Of a DNA stretch of 64,000 nt, positions 1-7,880 are shown one piece after another (the first letter of the stretch is position 1; each line of letters starts with the position of its first letter). Source of the DNA: Okibacterium fritillariae (GTDB lineage: Bacteria; Actinomycetota; Actinomycetes; Actinomycetales; Microbacteriaceae); NCBI RefSeq assembly GCF_900167575.1, contig NZ_FUZP01000003.1:62001-126000 (forward strand), in the 5' to 3' direction. The position numbers and the translations under genes are program-made. The notes beneath the pieces were generated by a model. The model saw nothing but the letters and a program-made list of their open reading frames with translations. It was not told the DNA's origin and did not search any database.

Positions 1-815
1 GTGCGCGGGTCGTCGCCGAGGGCGACCGCGGCGACGTCCCCGACGGTCACGACCGCGCGGGAGCGCTGCGACCCCTCGGCGACGAGTGGGAGCGCCGCGA
101 TGTCGTCGACGGACGCGAGTGTGCTGCCCGTCTGCACCGTGAACGTCTTGCTGCGGTCGGAGACGTCGCCGGCGGGGAGAAGCTTTCCGTTGGCCGCGAG
201 CGCGTCGGTGACGGCCTGGGTGGTGAGTCCGCGGCGGGCCAGCTCGGCCGAGTCCGGCGTGATCGTGACGCGCTGCCGCGTCTGGCCGACGAGCTGCGCC
301 TCGCGCACGCCCGCGACATCCTCGATGTCGACCAGAGCCGTCTGTCGGATGCGTGTCGAGAGCGCCGAGGGGTCGCCGCCGGAGGTGACCGCGATCTGCA
401 TGACGGGGAGGTCGTCGATGCTGCCCGAGACCACCTGCGGGTCGACGTCCTCCGGCAACTCGAGCGCGATGCGGTTGATCGCCTGGCCGAGCTTCTGTTC
501 GGCGGCCGCAAGGTCGGTGCCGTAGGCGAACGTGGCGGTGACGACCGATTGATCGGTGCTGGATGTCGCGCTCGACGACTCGAGACCGGGCACGCCCCTG
601 ATGGCCGCCTCGATGGGGGCGGATACGTCGTCGTCGACCACCTCGGGCGTCGCTCCCGGGTAGGCCGTCACGATGACGATCTGGGGGAACTGCACGTTGG
701 GCACGAGCTCCTGCTTCAACGCCCCGAGGGCGAGTGAGCCGAAGAGCGCCACGACGGCGGTGGCGAGGGCGATGAGCGCCTTGTTGGTGAGGCTGAGGGC
801 GGCGAGCGAATACAT
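1..815 (-). CDS. RND (AcrB/MMPL-type) efflux permease, 5' part
   Basis: The reading frame opens at ATG 815 and runs off the left edge, so only the first 271 residues are present. The start MYSLAALSLTNKALI leads into one membrane helix (about residues 10-33). Next comes the periplasmic porter segment with the family hallmarks ELVPNVQFPQI and AYPGATPEVVDDDV. These are typical of the AcrB/HAE1 branch of proton-driven RND exporters, which usually exceed 1000 residues. Family membership is clear; the substrate (drug, lipid or other) cannot be read. The region ahead of the start has a small palindrome (858-869) that may be its operator. Confidence 0.85.
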   Translation of the reverse strand, partial: MYSLAALSLTNKALIALATAVVALFGSLALGALKQELVPNVQFPQIVIVTAYPGATPEVVDDDVSAPIEAAIRGVPGLESSSATSSTDQSVVTATFAYGTDLAAAEQKLGQAINRIALELPEDVDPQVVSGSIDDLPVMQIAVTSGGDPSALSTRIRQTALVDIEDVAGVREAQLVGQTRQRVTITPDSAELARRGLTTQAVTDALAANGKLLPAGDVSDRSKTFTVQTGSTLASVDDIAALPLVAEGSQRSRAVVTVGDVAAVALGDDPR

Positions 816-857
816 GTTTCTCCCGGTGCAGGGGAACGCGCACATCGCGCGATGCAT

Positions 858-869
858 TCAGCATACTGA
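858..869. promoter_or_regulatory. candidate operator before the RND gene
   Basis: TCAG-CATA-CTGA forms a 4-bp inverted repeat about 43 bp before the RND start. On the minus strand it overlaps a -10-like TATGCT. A second short palindrome, CATCGCGCGATG, lies between it and the gene. Efflux genes are often repressed by TetR or MarR proteins binding such sites, but no dedicated regulator is visible in the window, so this is only a suggestion. Confidence 0.25.
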
Positions 870-896
870 TATACACAGCAGCACCGCACGCCGCGA

Positions 897-2339
897 CTAC
901 ACGAGCGTGCTCGCAGAGGGCATCACGGGCCGGCGGGCGCCACCCACGGCCAGCCAGGCGGCGTGCAGGCGCTCGACGGCCCGCTCGAGCGTGTCGACCG
1001 GGTAGGTGATCGGCACGCGTAAGAAACGCTCGAACGCGCCATCCGACCCGAACCAGGGGCCCGCCGCCATGACGAGGCCCGAGGTGCGCGCCGTGAGGGT
1101 GAGCGCGCTGCTCACCGGCTGGCCGAGGCCCACCCAGACCGCCAGGCCGCCCGCGACGTGCGGCACCTGCCAGGTGGGGAAGCGCCCCGCGAGCAACTCC
1201 TCGACGCGATCGCGCGACCGGCGCAACTGCACGCGGCGCGCGGCGATGATCTCGTCGAGCTCGGGCATCAGCTCGGCCACCGCCAGCTGCTCGAGGATGG
1301 GGGTGCCGAGATCGAGACTCGAGCGCGCGGCGACGAGGCGGGCCACGAGCGAACGATCGGCGCGGATCCATCCGATGCGCAGCCCGCCCCACACGGTCTT
1401 GCCGATCGAGCCGACGTTCACGACCGTGGCGCCCGTGTCTCCCGCCGAGACGGGCACGAACCGGCTGTCGACGCCGTCACGGTCGATGTCGAGCTCGGCG
1501 GTGGTCTCGTCGACGAGCACGGTCGTACCCTGCCGCGCGGCGGCCCGCAACATGCGGTCGCGCTCCGCGGCGGACATGCTGGCACCCGTGGGGTTGTGGA
1601 AATCGGGCATCAGATAGGCGAGCTGCGGGTTGGTGCGTTCGAACGCGTGCTGCAGCGCCTCGGCATCCCACCCGCCGTCGGCCGTCACCGAGACGGGCAC
1701 CAGCCGGGCGCCGGCCTCGATGAAGGCGCGCTGGGCATGGGGGTAGGTGGGGGCCTCGATCACGACGCGGTCGCCGCGCGAGACCAACACGCGCGCGAGC
1801 AGACCGATCGCGTGCTGCGCGCCGATGGTGACGAGGATCTCGTCGGGCTCGGTCGGCAGACCCTGCGCCGTGTAGCGATCGGCGATGGCCTGGCGCAGGT
1901 GCGGCAGCCCCACGGCGTCGTAGTCCCAGTCGGCGGCGAAGAGGGGCAGCTGCTCGGCCGCGCGCAGCACCGCGGGCGCCACCTGGGGCGCGCACGGCAT
2001 GGCCGCCTTGGTGAGGTCGATGGTGTCGGGAGCCTCCATCCCCGCCGCCGGACGCCCGAACGGATGCTGCGGCAGCCGCGCCTCGCTGCCAGACCCCTGC
2101 TGACTCGCCAGGTAGCCCGCCGACCGCAGGCGGCCGTAGGTGGAGGCCACGGTGGTGCGGCTCACGCTCAGGCGCGCGGCCAGTTCCCGTTCCGCGGGCA
2201 GCCGCGTGCCGACGGGAATGCGGCCGTCGACCATGAGCAGGCGCAGCCGGTCGGCCAGGTCTTCGTTGGCAGCACCGCCGTTGCGCCATTCTCCGAGCAG
2301 CGATTCGAGGGATGCGGCACCGAGCCGTCGCGCAGTCAT
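897..2339 (-). CDS. MocR/PdxR-type regulator (GntR HTH fused to aminotransferase-like domain)
   Basis: The 480-residue protein has an N-terminal GntR winged helix (about residues 15-85, with RIPVGTRLPAERELA and SVSRTTVASTYGRL). A fold-type-I PLP aminotransferase domain follows, including the PDFHNPTGASMS segment and the putative PLP lysine in VGSIGKTVWGG. This is the standard MocR layout and length. MocR proteins use the aminotransferase domain as a sensor for PLP or an amino compound rather than as an enzyme. The gene is divergent from a YczE-type membrane protein, a common pairing, so that neighbour is the likely target. The shared gap holds an inverted repeat at 2356-2390. Confidence 0.92.
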   Translation of the reverse strand: MTARRLGAASLESLLGEWRNGGAANEDLADRLRLLMVDGRIPVGTRLPAERELAARLSVSRTTVASTYGRLRSAGYLASQQGSGSEARLPQHPFGRPAAGMEAPDTIDLTKAAMPCAPQVAPAVLRAAEQLPLFAADWDYDAVGLPHLRQAIADRYTAQGLPTEPDEILVTIGAQHAIGLLARVLVSRGDRVVIEAPTYPHAQRAFIEAGARLVPVSVTADGGWDAEALQHAFERTNPQLAYLMPDFHNPTGASMSAAERDRMLRAAARQGTTVLVDETTAELDIDRDGVDSRFVPVSAGDTGATVVNVGSIGKTVWGGLRIGWIRADRSLVARLVAARSSLDLGTPILEQLAVAELMPELDEIIAARRVQLRRSRDRVEELLAGRFPTWQVPHVAGGLAVWVGLGQPVSSALTLTARTSGLVMAAGPWFGSDGAFERFLRVPITYPVDTLERAVERLHAAWLAVGGARRPVMPSASTLV

Positions 2340-2355
2340 GGGGCCACATTAGCCG

Positions 2356-2390
2356 AATTGGCATCTTGCGGAAAGGCCACTTTGCCAATT
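2356..2390. promoter_or_regulatory. inverted repeat, probable MocR operator
   Basis: AATTGGCA (2356-2363) and TGCCAATT (2383-2390) form a perfect 8-bp inverted repeat with a 19-bp spacer. It sits in the 49-bp gap between the divergent MocR and YczE-like genes. The right arm touches TTG 2389, a possible start of the YczE-like gene. Position and symmetry suit autoregulation by the MocR protein; binding is inferred. Confidence 0.5.
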
Positions 2391-2400
2391 GGATGTACCT

Positions 2401-3075
2401 ATGACCCGCCGCATCCTGCAACTCCTCCTCGGCCTCTTCCTCTACGGAATCGCGATCGCCCTGATCGTGCGCGCCGCGGTCGGCGTCTCGCCGTGGGATG
2501 TGTTGACGCAGGGCATCTCGCTCAAGACGGGTCTGCCGTTCGGCACCATCACGATCGGCGTCGGCGCAATCGTGCTGCTGCTGTGGATTCCGCTGAAGCA
2601 GAAGCCCGGCATCGGCACCGTGCTCAACGTGCTCCTCGTCGGGCCGAGCGCCGACATCGGCCTGTGGGCCATCCCCGAGGGTCTCGACCTGTGGGTGCGC
2701 ATCCTGCTCTTCCCCGCGGGGCTCCTGCTCCTCGCCGTCGCGACGGGCCTCTACATCGGGGCGCATTTCGGGTCCGGGCCGCGCGACGGTCTCATGACGG
2801 GCATCCACCAGCGCACCGGCTGGCCCATCTGGGTCGGTCGCACCATCGTCGAGGTGACCGTGCTGACCATCGGATGGCTGCTCGGCGGCAACCTGGGCAT
2901 CGGCACCGTTCTCTTCGCCGCACTGATCGGGCCGCTCTGCACCTATACGATCCCGTTCTTCCGCCTGCCCGTTCCGCCGACGCGCGCCGAGAAGCAGGCC
3001 GCCCAGCGGGAGGCCGCCCTCCAGGGGACGGTGCCACCCTCGGCGCATCCGACGATCGACTCGCCCGCGAACTGA
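2401..3075 (+). CDS. YczE/YyaS/YitT-type integral membrane protein
   Basis: A protein of 224 residues with about five hydrophobic segments and the family signatures VGVSPWDVLTQG and GSGPRDGLMTG, which recur in the two halves as expected of the YczE/YyaS branch of YitT-like proteins. Their transported substrate is not established. ATG 2401 was chosen because it leads straight into the first helix; TTG 2389 would add four residues inside the operator arm. Neither start has a good Shine-Dalgarno sequence. Divergent pairing with the MocR gene suggests PLP- or amino-compound-linked control. Confidence 0.8.
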   Translation: MTRRILQLLLGLFLYGIAIALIVRAAVGVSPWDVLTQGISLKTGLPFGTITIGVGAIVLLLWIPLKQKPGIGTVLNVLLVGPSADIGLWAIPEGLDLWVRILLFPAGLLLLAVATGLYIGAHFGSGPRDGLMTGIHQRTGWPIWVGRTIVEVTVLTIGWLLGGNLGIGTVLFAALIGPLCTYTIPFFRLPVPPTRAEKQAAQREAALQGTVPPSAHPTIDSPAN

Positions 3076-3086
3076 ATGCGGCGTTC

Positions 3087-3557
3087 CTACCGCAGGTTGC
3101 GCTCGGCGTAGACGGCCAGCGCGTCACGCACGAACGCCGCGCCCGCGACATCCCCATAACTCGGCCAGAAGCGCTCGTCGGCCACATACAGGTCGCCGAG
3201 ACCGGTCAGGTAGGCCGCGCCGACCTCGTGCCCCTCGGTCGCCACCTCGAGCCAGCGCACATGCCGGCCGGCGAGTCGTTGCGCCTCGTCGCCACCGACC
3301 GGGATGCCGCGCGCCGCCGCATCCTGCCACGTCTCGTCGAGCGCCTCGGTGTCGGCCTGCAGCGCCCGACGGCCTTCCTCGCCGAGCCCGCGCCACCACG
3401 CGGCGGGGTCGGCATACGCCTGCGCACCCCACAGCCGCTCGACCTCGTCGCGGTGCACGCCGTCAACGAAACCACTGTCGCCTCGGCCACCGAAGCCGCC
3501 TGGGCCCCCTGATCCGACTGGGCCGCTCACACCGTCGAACTCCTCGTTCTCTGCCAC
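3087..3557 (-). CDS. free-standing TipAS antibiotic-recognition domain protein
   Basis: From residue about 40 onward this 156-residue protein matches the TipAS ligand-binding domain: an early ERLWGAQAYADPAAWWRG block, then WQDAAARGIPVGGDEAQRL, and the late LGDLYVADERFWPSYGD block. In TipA and Mta this domain follows a MerR DNA-binding domain and captures thiopeptides or other drugs. Here the N-terminus is instead a Gly/Pro-rich stretch of about 35 residues with no HTH. Start GTG 3557 has a clear AAGGAGA site. The protein could sequester a drug or act on a partner regulator; the ligand is unknown. It is divergent from the DUF4097 gene. Confidence 0.75.
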   Translation of the reverse strand: MAENEEFDGVSGPVGSGGPGGFGGRGDSGFVDGVHRDEVERLWGAQAYADPAAWWRGLGEEGRRALQADTEALDETWQDAAARGIPVGGDEAQRLAGRHVRWLEVATEGHEVGAAYLTGLGDLYVADERFWPSYGDVAGAAFVRDALAVYAERNLR

Positions 3558-3680
3558 GATCGGGTCTCCTTGTTCTCGACCCAGGGTGTGTTGCGCGGCG
3601 ACCCGCCGTCAAGATCTGACGCGAAACGATCGAATAACCTTCGCGTCCGATGTGAGCCCTTGCCCTCCTGTGAAACGCGT

Positions 3681-3708
3681 TATATCGTGAGTTCACACAC
3701 GCGATATA
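3681..3708. promoter_or_regulatory. palindromic operator upstream of the DUF4097-PadR operon
   Basis: TATATCG (3681-3687) and CGATATA (3702-3708) form a perfect 7-bp inverted repeat 45 bp before the DUF4097 start. Such AT-rich, CG-cored palindromes are usual for PadR-family repressors. The PadR gene is second in this operon, so autoregulation is the simplest reading. Confidence 0.55.
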
Positions 3709-3752
3709 GCTCGACCGAGCCTCGACCGAGAATCGCCCAAGAAAGGCCCGTC

Positions 3753-4700
3753 ATGACCCTCGAAAAATGGATCGTCCGCCCCGGCGAACAACGCATCATC
3801 GATCTCGGCATCGTGCGCTCGCTCAAGGTCGCCCTCGCCGGCGGCCAGATCAACCTCGTCGGACACGACGAAGAGACCGCCCGCATCGAGGTGCACGAGG
3901 TGCACGGCAAAGACCTGAAGATCGAGATCAACGGCGACCGCCTCGACATCGACCACCCCCAGGTGGCCTGGAACAGCTTCCTCGAGGTGTTCCGCAACTT
4001 CGGCCCCAACTCGGCCAAGGCCACCATCAGCCTGCTCGTGCCCCGCGCCGTGGCCCTCACCTTTGGCACCGTCACGGCCGGCGCCCTCGTCACGGGCCTA
4101 ACGAGCGATGCCAAGCTCAGCACCGTGTCGGGAGAACTGCAGCTCGACGGCATCACGGGCAACATCGACGTGCACAGCGTGAGCGGCGAGGTCAGCATCC
4201 AGAACCACACCGGGCGCGTCGACGTGCAGACCGTCTCGGGCGACATCACCGCCACGGGCCGCATCGAGCGATTCTCGGCCGACGGCATCACGGCCGACAC
4301 GTTCCTCGACATCCGCGGCCCCGTCGACAAGATCTCGTCGAACACCGTCTCGGGCGCCCTGACCGCCCGCATCGACCCGGGCCTCGGCGCCCGCTACGTG
4401 GCCAACACCGTCACGGGCGCGCTGCGTCTCGACGGCAACGTCATCACGAGCACGCGCGGCCGCGGCTACAACACGACCACCATCGGCTCGGACGACAGCT
4501 TCTACGTCGACATCGCGGCCAACTCGGTCTCGGGCGACATCTCGGTGCTGCGACGCGATCGGGATGACGCGGGCCACACCCCCTCGGCCACGTCCGCGTC
4601 GGCGCAAGCCACGACACCATCGTCCGCGCACGGTGGCTCCGGGTCAGACCACCCGGCCGAGCCCTTCGCCCCCTCCGCACCCGCGAGCCCCGTCGAATGA
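3753..4700 (+). CDS. DUF4097-type beta-repeat protein
   Basis: A 315-residue soluble protein. Most of it is a right-handed beta-helix-like series of short repeats with recurring motifs STVSGELQLDG, HSVSGEVSI, QTVSGDITATG and NTVSGALTA. This is the pattern of DUF4097/adhesin-like proteins often coded beside PadR regulators. No signal peptide or membrane helix is seen, and the last 45 residues are Ser/Ala/Pro-rich and probably disordered. ATG 3753 has GAAAGG at proper distance. Its stop overlaps the PadR start (ATGA), so the two are translationally coupled. Role unknown; envelope-stress sensing has been suggested for such pairs but is not shown here. Confidence 0.8.
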   Translation: MTLEKWIVRPGEQRIIDLGIVRSLKVALAGGQINLVGHDEETARIEVHEVHGKDLKIEINGDRLDIDHPQVAWNSFLEVFRNFGPNSAKATISLLVPRAVALTFGTVTAGALVTGLTSDAKLSTVSGELQLDGITGNIDVHSVSGEVSIQNHTGRVDVQTVSGDITATGRIERFSADGITADTFLDIRGPVDKISSNTVSGALTARIDPGLGARYVANTVTGALRLDGNVITSTRGRGYNTTTIGSDDSFYVDIAANSVSGDISVLRRDRDDAGHTPSATSASAQATTPSSAHGGSGSDHPAEPFAPSAPASPVE

Positions 4701-5614
4701 CCCCCGTCTTCGCGCACGGCAGCCTGCGCCTCTACCTCCTGCACCTGCTGCAGGAGTCACCCAAACACGGCTACGAGCTCATCCAGGCGCTCACCGATCG
4801 CTTCGGCGGCACCTACTCCCCCAGCGCCGGCACCATCTATCCCCGGCTCGCCAAGCTCGAGGAGGAGGGGCTCGTCACCAAGACCACCGACGGCCGCAAG
4901 TCGATCTACACGATCACGGATGCGGGGCGCGCCGAGTTGGCCGCCAAGGCCGATCAGTTGTCGTCCATCGAGAACGAGGTCACCGATTCGGTGCGCCGCC
5001 TGGCCGACGAGGTGCGATCGGATGTCAGCGCCGCCATGCGGAGCCTGCGCGCCGACCTCGCCTCGGCGGCCCGCGAGCCCGAACCGCACGGCCAGAAGAA
5101 GTCGTGGTCGGACTGGGGATTCGGCAACCCGTGGGGCGACGCTTCGGCGCGCACCGAGCACGGCCGCGGCGGAGCGACCACACCGGACAATGACAACCGA
5201 ACGACTGATTACACGACGACGGGTTACGCCTCCGGCTCCGGCGCCTCGGCGAGCAACGCATCGCCCGGCGCAGGTTTCGCGGGCACCGGACCCCACAGTG
5301 ACCCAACCGGCGCCCACTCAGACGCTGAGCGGAACGCTTCGGCGAGCGCCGCAGGCAACTCCTCCACCAACGTGTCGGGCAACGCATCGGACGACACGTC
5401 GGACAACGCGTCAAGCAACTCCGCGAACGGGCTCGACCCGCGGGTCGCCGCACGGTTGGCGCTCGGCGAAGCCGAGCTGTCGCTCAACGACGCCCGCCAG
5501 CAGATCCGGGCCGAGCTGCGGCGCCGCGCCGCGGACGGCTCGCTGTCGAGCGACGACGTGCGCGAATTGCGCTCACGTCTGGCCGATCTGGTGATCTGGT
5601 TGCGCAAGCGCTGA
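4697..5614 (+). CDS. PadR-family transcriptional regulator with long C-terminal extension
   Basis: The first 90 residues are a PadR winged helix (LYLLHLLQESPKHGYELIQ, SPSAGTIYPRLAKLEEEGLV, GRKSIYTITDAGRAEL), followed by a short helix. About 110 residues of Ser/Asn/Thr/Gly/Ala-rich low-complexity sequence then lead to a charged C-terminal helical segment of about 60 residues (LDPRVAARLALGEAELSLND onward). Ordinary PadR proteins are 110-190 residues, so 305 is long. The gene overlaps the DUF4097 gene by 4 bp and is followed by a strong hairpin. It probably binds the palindrome at 3681-3708. Confidence 0.88.
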   Translation: MTPVFAHGSLRLYLLHLLQESPKHGYELIQALTDRFGGTYSPSAGTIYPRLAKLEEEGLVTKTTDGRKSIYTITDAGRAELAAKADQLSSIENEVTDSVRRLADEVRSDVSAAMRSLRADLASAAREPEPHGQKKSWSDWGFGNPWGDASARTEHGRGGATTPDNDNRTTDYTTTGYASGSGASASNASPGAGFAGTGPHSDPTGAHSDAERNASASAAGNSSTNVSGNASDDTSDNASSNSANGLDPRVAARLALGEAELSLNDARQQIRAELRRRAADGSLSSDDVRELRSRLADLVIWLRKR

Positions 5615-5641
5615 CCTTCGGCATCCACTGTCTGACAGCGC

Positions 5642-5676
5642 GCTGAGCCTCGACCGAACGCTGGTCGAGGCTCAGC
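5642..5676 (+). terminator. intrinsic-type terminator hairpin after padR
   Basis: A perfect 14-bp stem (GCTGAGCCTCGACC / GGTCGAGGCTCAGC) with a 7-nt loop lies 28 bp after the PadR stop. There is no U tract, which is usual for actinobacterial terminators. Confidence 0.7.
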
Positions 5677-5813
5677 TGCATGTCGGCAGCGAACTGCCGC
5701 GCGCCCGCCGACCCCCGGTCGAGGGGGCCTCACGATACCGCCGCCGAACACCGCGTAAACACCGACCTCCGACGGCTAGGCGGCGGCCCCGCACAGGAGT
5801 AGGATCGCCGCTC

Positions 5814-7853
5814 GTGACACTAGACGGGCGCGAGCCGCAACAAGAGGGTCGGTCGGCGAAACGCTGGCTGATCGGTGAACCCCTCCCCACCGAAAAACTC
5901 GAGGGACAGCTGCTGCCGAAGCGGCTCGCTCTGCCGATCTTCGCGAGCGACGCGCTCTCGTCGGTGGCCTACGCGCCGCAAGAGCTGCTCATGATCCTGC
6001 TGCTCGGCGGCCTGGCGTTCCTGAGCTTCGCCCCCTGGGTGGCCGTGGCCGTCATCGTGCTGCTGCTCGTCGTCGTCGCAAGCTACCGGCAGCTCATCAA
6101 GGCCTACCCCTCGGGCGGTGGCGACTATGAGGTCGCCCACAAGAATCTGGGCGAGAAGGCCGGCCTGATCGTCGCATCCGCCCTGCTCGTCGACTACGTG
6201 CTCACCGTGGCGGTGTCGGTGGCCTCGGGTGTCGACAACATCATCTCGGCCATCCCGATGCTGAACCCCTATCGCATCGAGATCGCCGTGGGCTTCGTGC
6301 TCGTCATCATGGCCGTCAACCTGCGGGGCGTGCGCGAGTCGAGCAAAACCTTTGCGATTCCCACCTACCTCTTCATCGCCAGCGTCTTCGTCATGATCGT
6401 CGCCGGCCTCGTGCGCACCCTGTTCGGCGACGCCCCCGTGGCCGAGAGCGCCTCCTACACCGTGCAGGGCGAGAACCTGACCCAGGCGGCCTTCATCCTG
6501 CTGCTCTTGCGCGCCTTCTCGAGCGGATGTTCGGCGCTCACGGGTGTCGAGGCCGTCTCCAACGGCGTCCCCGCGTTCCGCCGCCCCCAGATCAAGAACG
6601 CGCAGACCACGCTCGTGCTCATGGGCGGAACCGCCATCGTTCTGTTCGCCGGCCTCACCGCCCTCGCGCTCATCTCGGGTGTGCACTACGCCGAGAACGC
6701 GTGCCACCTGCAGGGCTTCGCGAACTGCGAGACCGCCCCGCAGCCGAGCCTCATGGCACAGGTCGCGACGGCCGTGTTCGGGGCCAACAGCATCCCCTTC
6801 TTCTTCATCCAGGCCGTCACGGCATGCGTGCTGCTGCTAGCCGCTAACACGGCGTTCAATGGGTTCCCGCTGCTCGGCGCCGTGCTGGCCCGCGACTCCT
6901 ACGCTCCCCGCTCGCTCAACACGCGCGGCGACCGCCTCGTGTTCTCGAACGGCATGATCATCCTCGGCCTGGCGGCGTGCGTCATCCTCGTCGTCTATCA
7001 GGCGAACCTCACGCAGCTCATCCAGCTTTACATCATCGGCGTGTTCGTGTCGTTCACGCTGGGGCAGATCGGCATGGTCAAGCACTGGCTGCGGGCGCTG
7101 CGGCAAGAGGACGCCAAACCGCGTGAGATCTGGCCGTCGCTCGTGATCAACGCATTCGGCGCGCTGCTCACGGCATCCGTGCTCATCGTCGTGACCATCA
7201 CCAAGTTCACGCACGGCGCCTGGCTGGTCTTCGTGCTCATGCCCATCCTCTACACCCTCATGCTCGGCGTGAACCGCTACTACCGGGATGTCGAGAAGGA
7301 GATCGAGGTCGACCCCACGACCACCTTCGGCGCCTCGGGCGACCACGCCATGGTTCTCGTCAACCGGATGCAGAAGCCCACGCTCAAAGCGCTCGACTAC
7401 GCCATCGCGGCCAACCATGCGAGCCTCGAGGCCGTGCACATCGCGGTCGACGAGGAGTCGACGAAGAAGCTCGAGAAGCAGTGGTCGGAGATGAACATCC
7501 ACGTGCCGCTGACGGTGCTCGAATCGCCGTACCGCGAGTTCGCCATCCCCGTGCTGAAGTACATCAAGGCGCACCGCGAGGAGCACGGCTCCGAGGTCGT
7601 CACCGTCTACATGCCGATGTATATCGTGGGGCACTGGTGGGAGAGCCTGCTGCACAACCGCCGCGCCAAACGCATCCGCCAGCAGCTGCTGCTCATGCAC
7701 GGTGTGTCGGTGACGATCGTGCCGTGGCTGCTCGACTCGTCCGAGCTGATCTACGGGCGCCGGTCGCGGCCGCTGCCCGGACAGGAACGACGCGGCGAGC
7801 CCGTGCGGCCCGAGAAGGCCGTGCCGCGCGGACCCGTGAAGACCAAGAAGTAG
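5814..7853 (+). CDS. APC-superfamily amino acid/cation permease
   Basis: A 679-residue protein with about 12 hydrophobic segments between residues 35 and 480, opening with LPIFASDALSSVAYAPQELL, typical of large APC transporters in actinobacteria. The C-terminal 200 residues are soluble and may form a regulatory domain resembling a universal-stress fold (MVLVNRMQKPTLKALDYAIA). Start GTG 5814 follows AGGAG (5795-5799) and a TAGGAT hexamer. The substrate is not evident. The downstream regulator gene begins 27 bp later but seems to have its own promoter. Confidence 0.8.
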   Translation: MTLDGREPQQEGRSAKRWLIGEPLPTEKLEGQLLPKRLALPIFASDALSSVAYAPQELLMILLLGGLAFLSFAPWVAVAVIVLLLVVVASYRQLIKAYPSGGGDYEVAHKNLGEKAGLIVASALLVDYVLTVAVSVASGVDNIISAIPMLNPYRIEIAVGFVLVIMAVNLRGVRESSKTFAIPTYLFIASVFVMIVAGLVRTLFGDAPVAESASYTVQGENLTQAAFILLLLRAFSSGCSALTGVEAVSNGVPAFRRPQIKNAQTTLVLMGGTAIVLFAGLTALALISGVHYAENACHLQGFANCETAPQPSLMAQVATAVFGANSIPFFFIQAVTACVLLLAANTAFNGFPLLGAVLARDSYAPRSLNTRGDRLVFSNGMIILGLAACVILVVYQANLTQLIQLYIIGVFVSFTLGQIGMVKHWLRALRQEDAKPREIWPSLVINAFGALLTASVLIVVTITKFTHGAWLVFVLMPILYTLMLGVNRYYRDVEKEIEVDPTTTFGASGDHAMVLVNRMQKPTLKALDYAIAANHASLEAVHIAVDEESTKKLEKQWSEMNIHVPLTVLESPYREFAIPVLKYIKAHREEHGSEVVTVYMPMYIVGHWWESLLHNRRAKRIRQQLLLMHGVSVTIVPWLLDSSELIYGRRSRPLPGQERRGEPVRPEKAVPRGPVKTKK

Positions 7854-7862
7854 GAAGAAGTA

Positions 7863-7880
7863 GCTCCCTATGATGGGAGC
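7863..7880 (+). promoter_or_regulatory. palindromic -10 region of the mntR-like gene (leaderless start)
   Basis: GCTCCC-TATGAT-GGGAGC is a 6-bp inverted repeat whose loop is a near-consensus -10 hexamer TATGAT (7869-7874). The GTG start lies exactly 6 nt after the hexamer, so the transcript would begin at or next to the start codon. A repressor bound here would cover the promoter. No convincing -35 is seen. Confidence 0.45.

Noticed and set aside
1158-3512. Very long plus-strand open frame (784 codons) opposite the MocR gene
   Set aside because: Its translation is Arg/His/Gly-rich with no domain, and it runs antisense through a clear MocR gene; a shadow frame of high-GC DNA.
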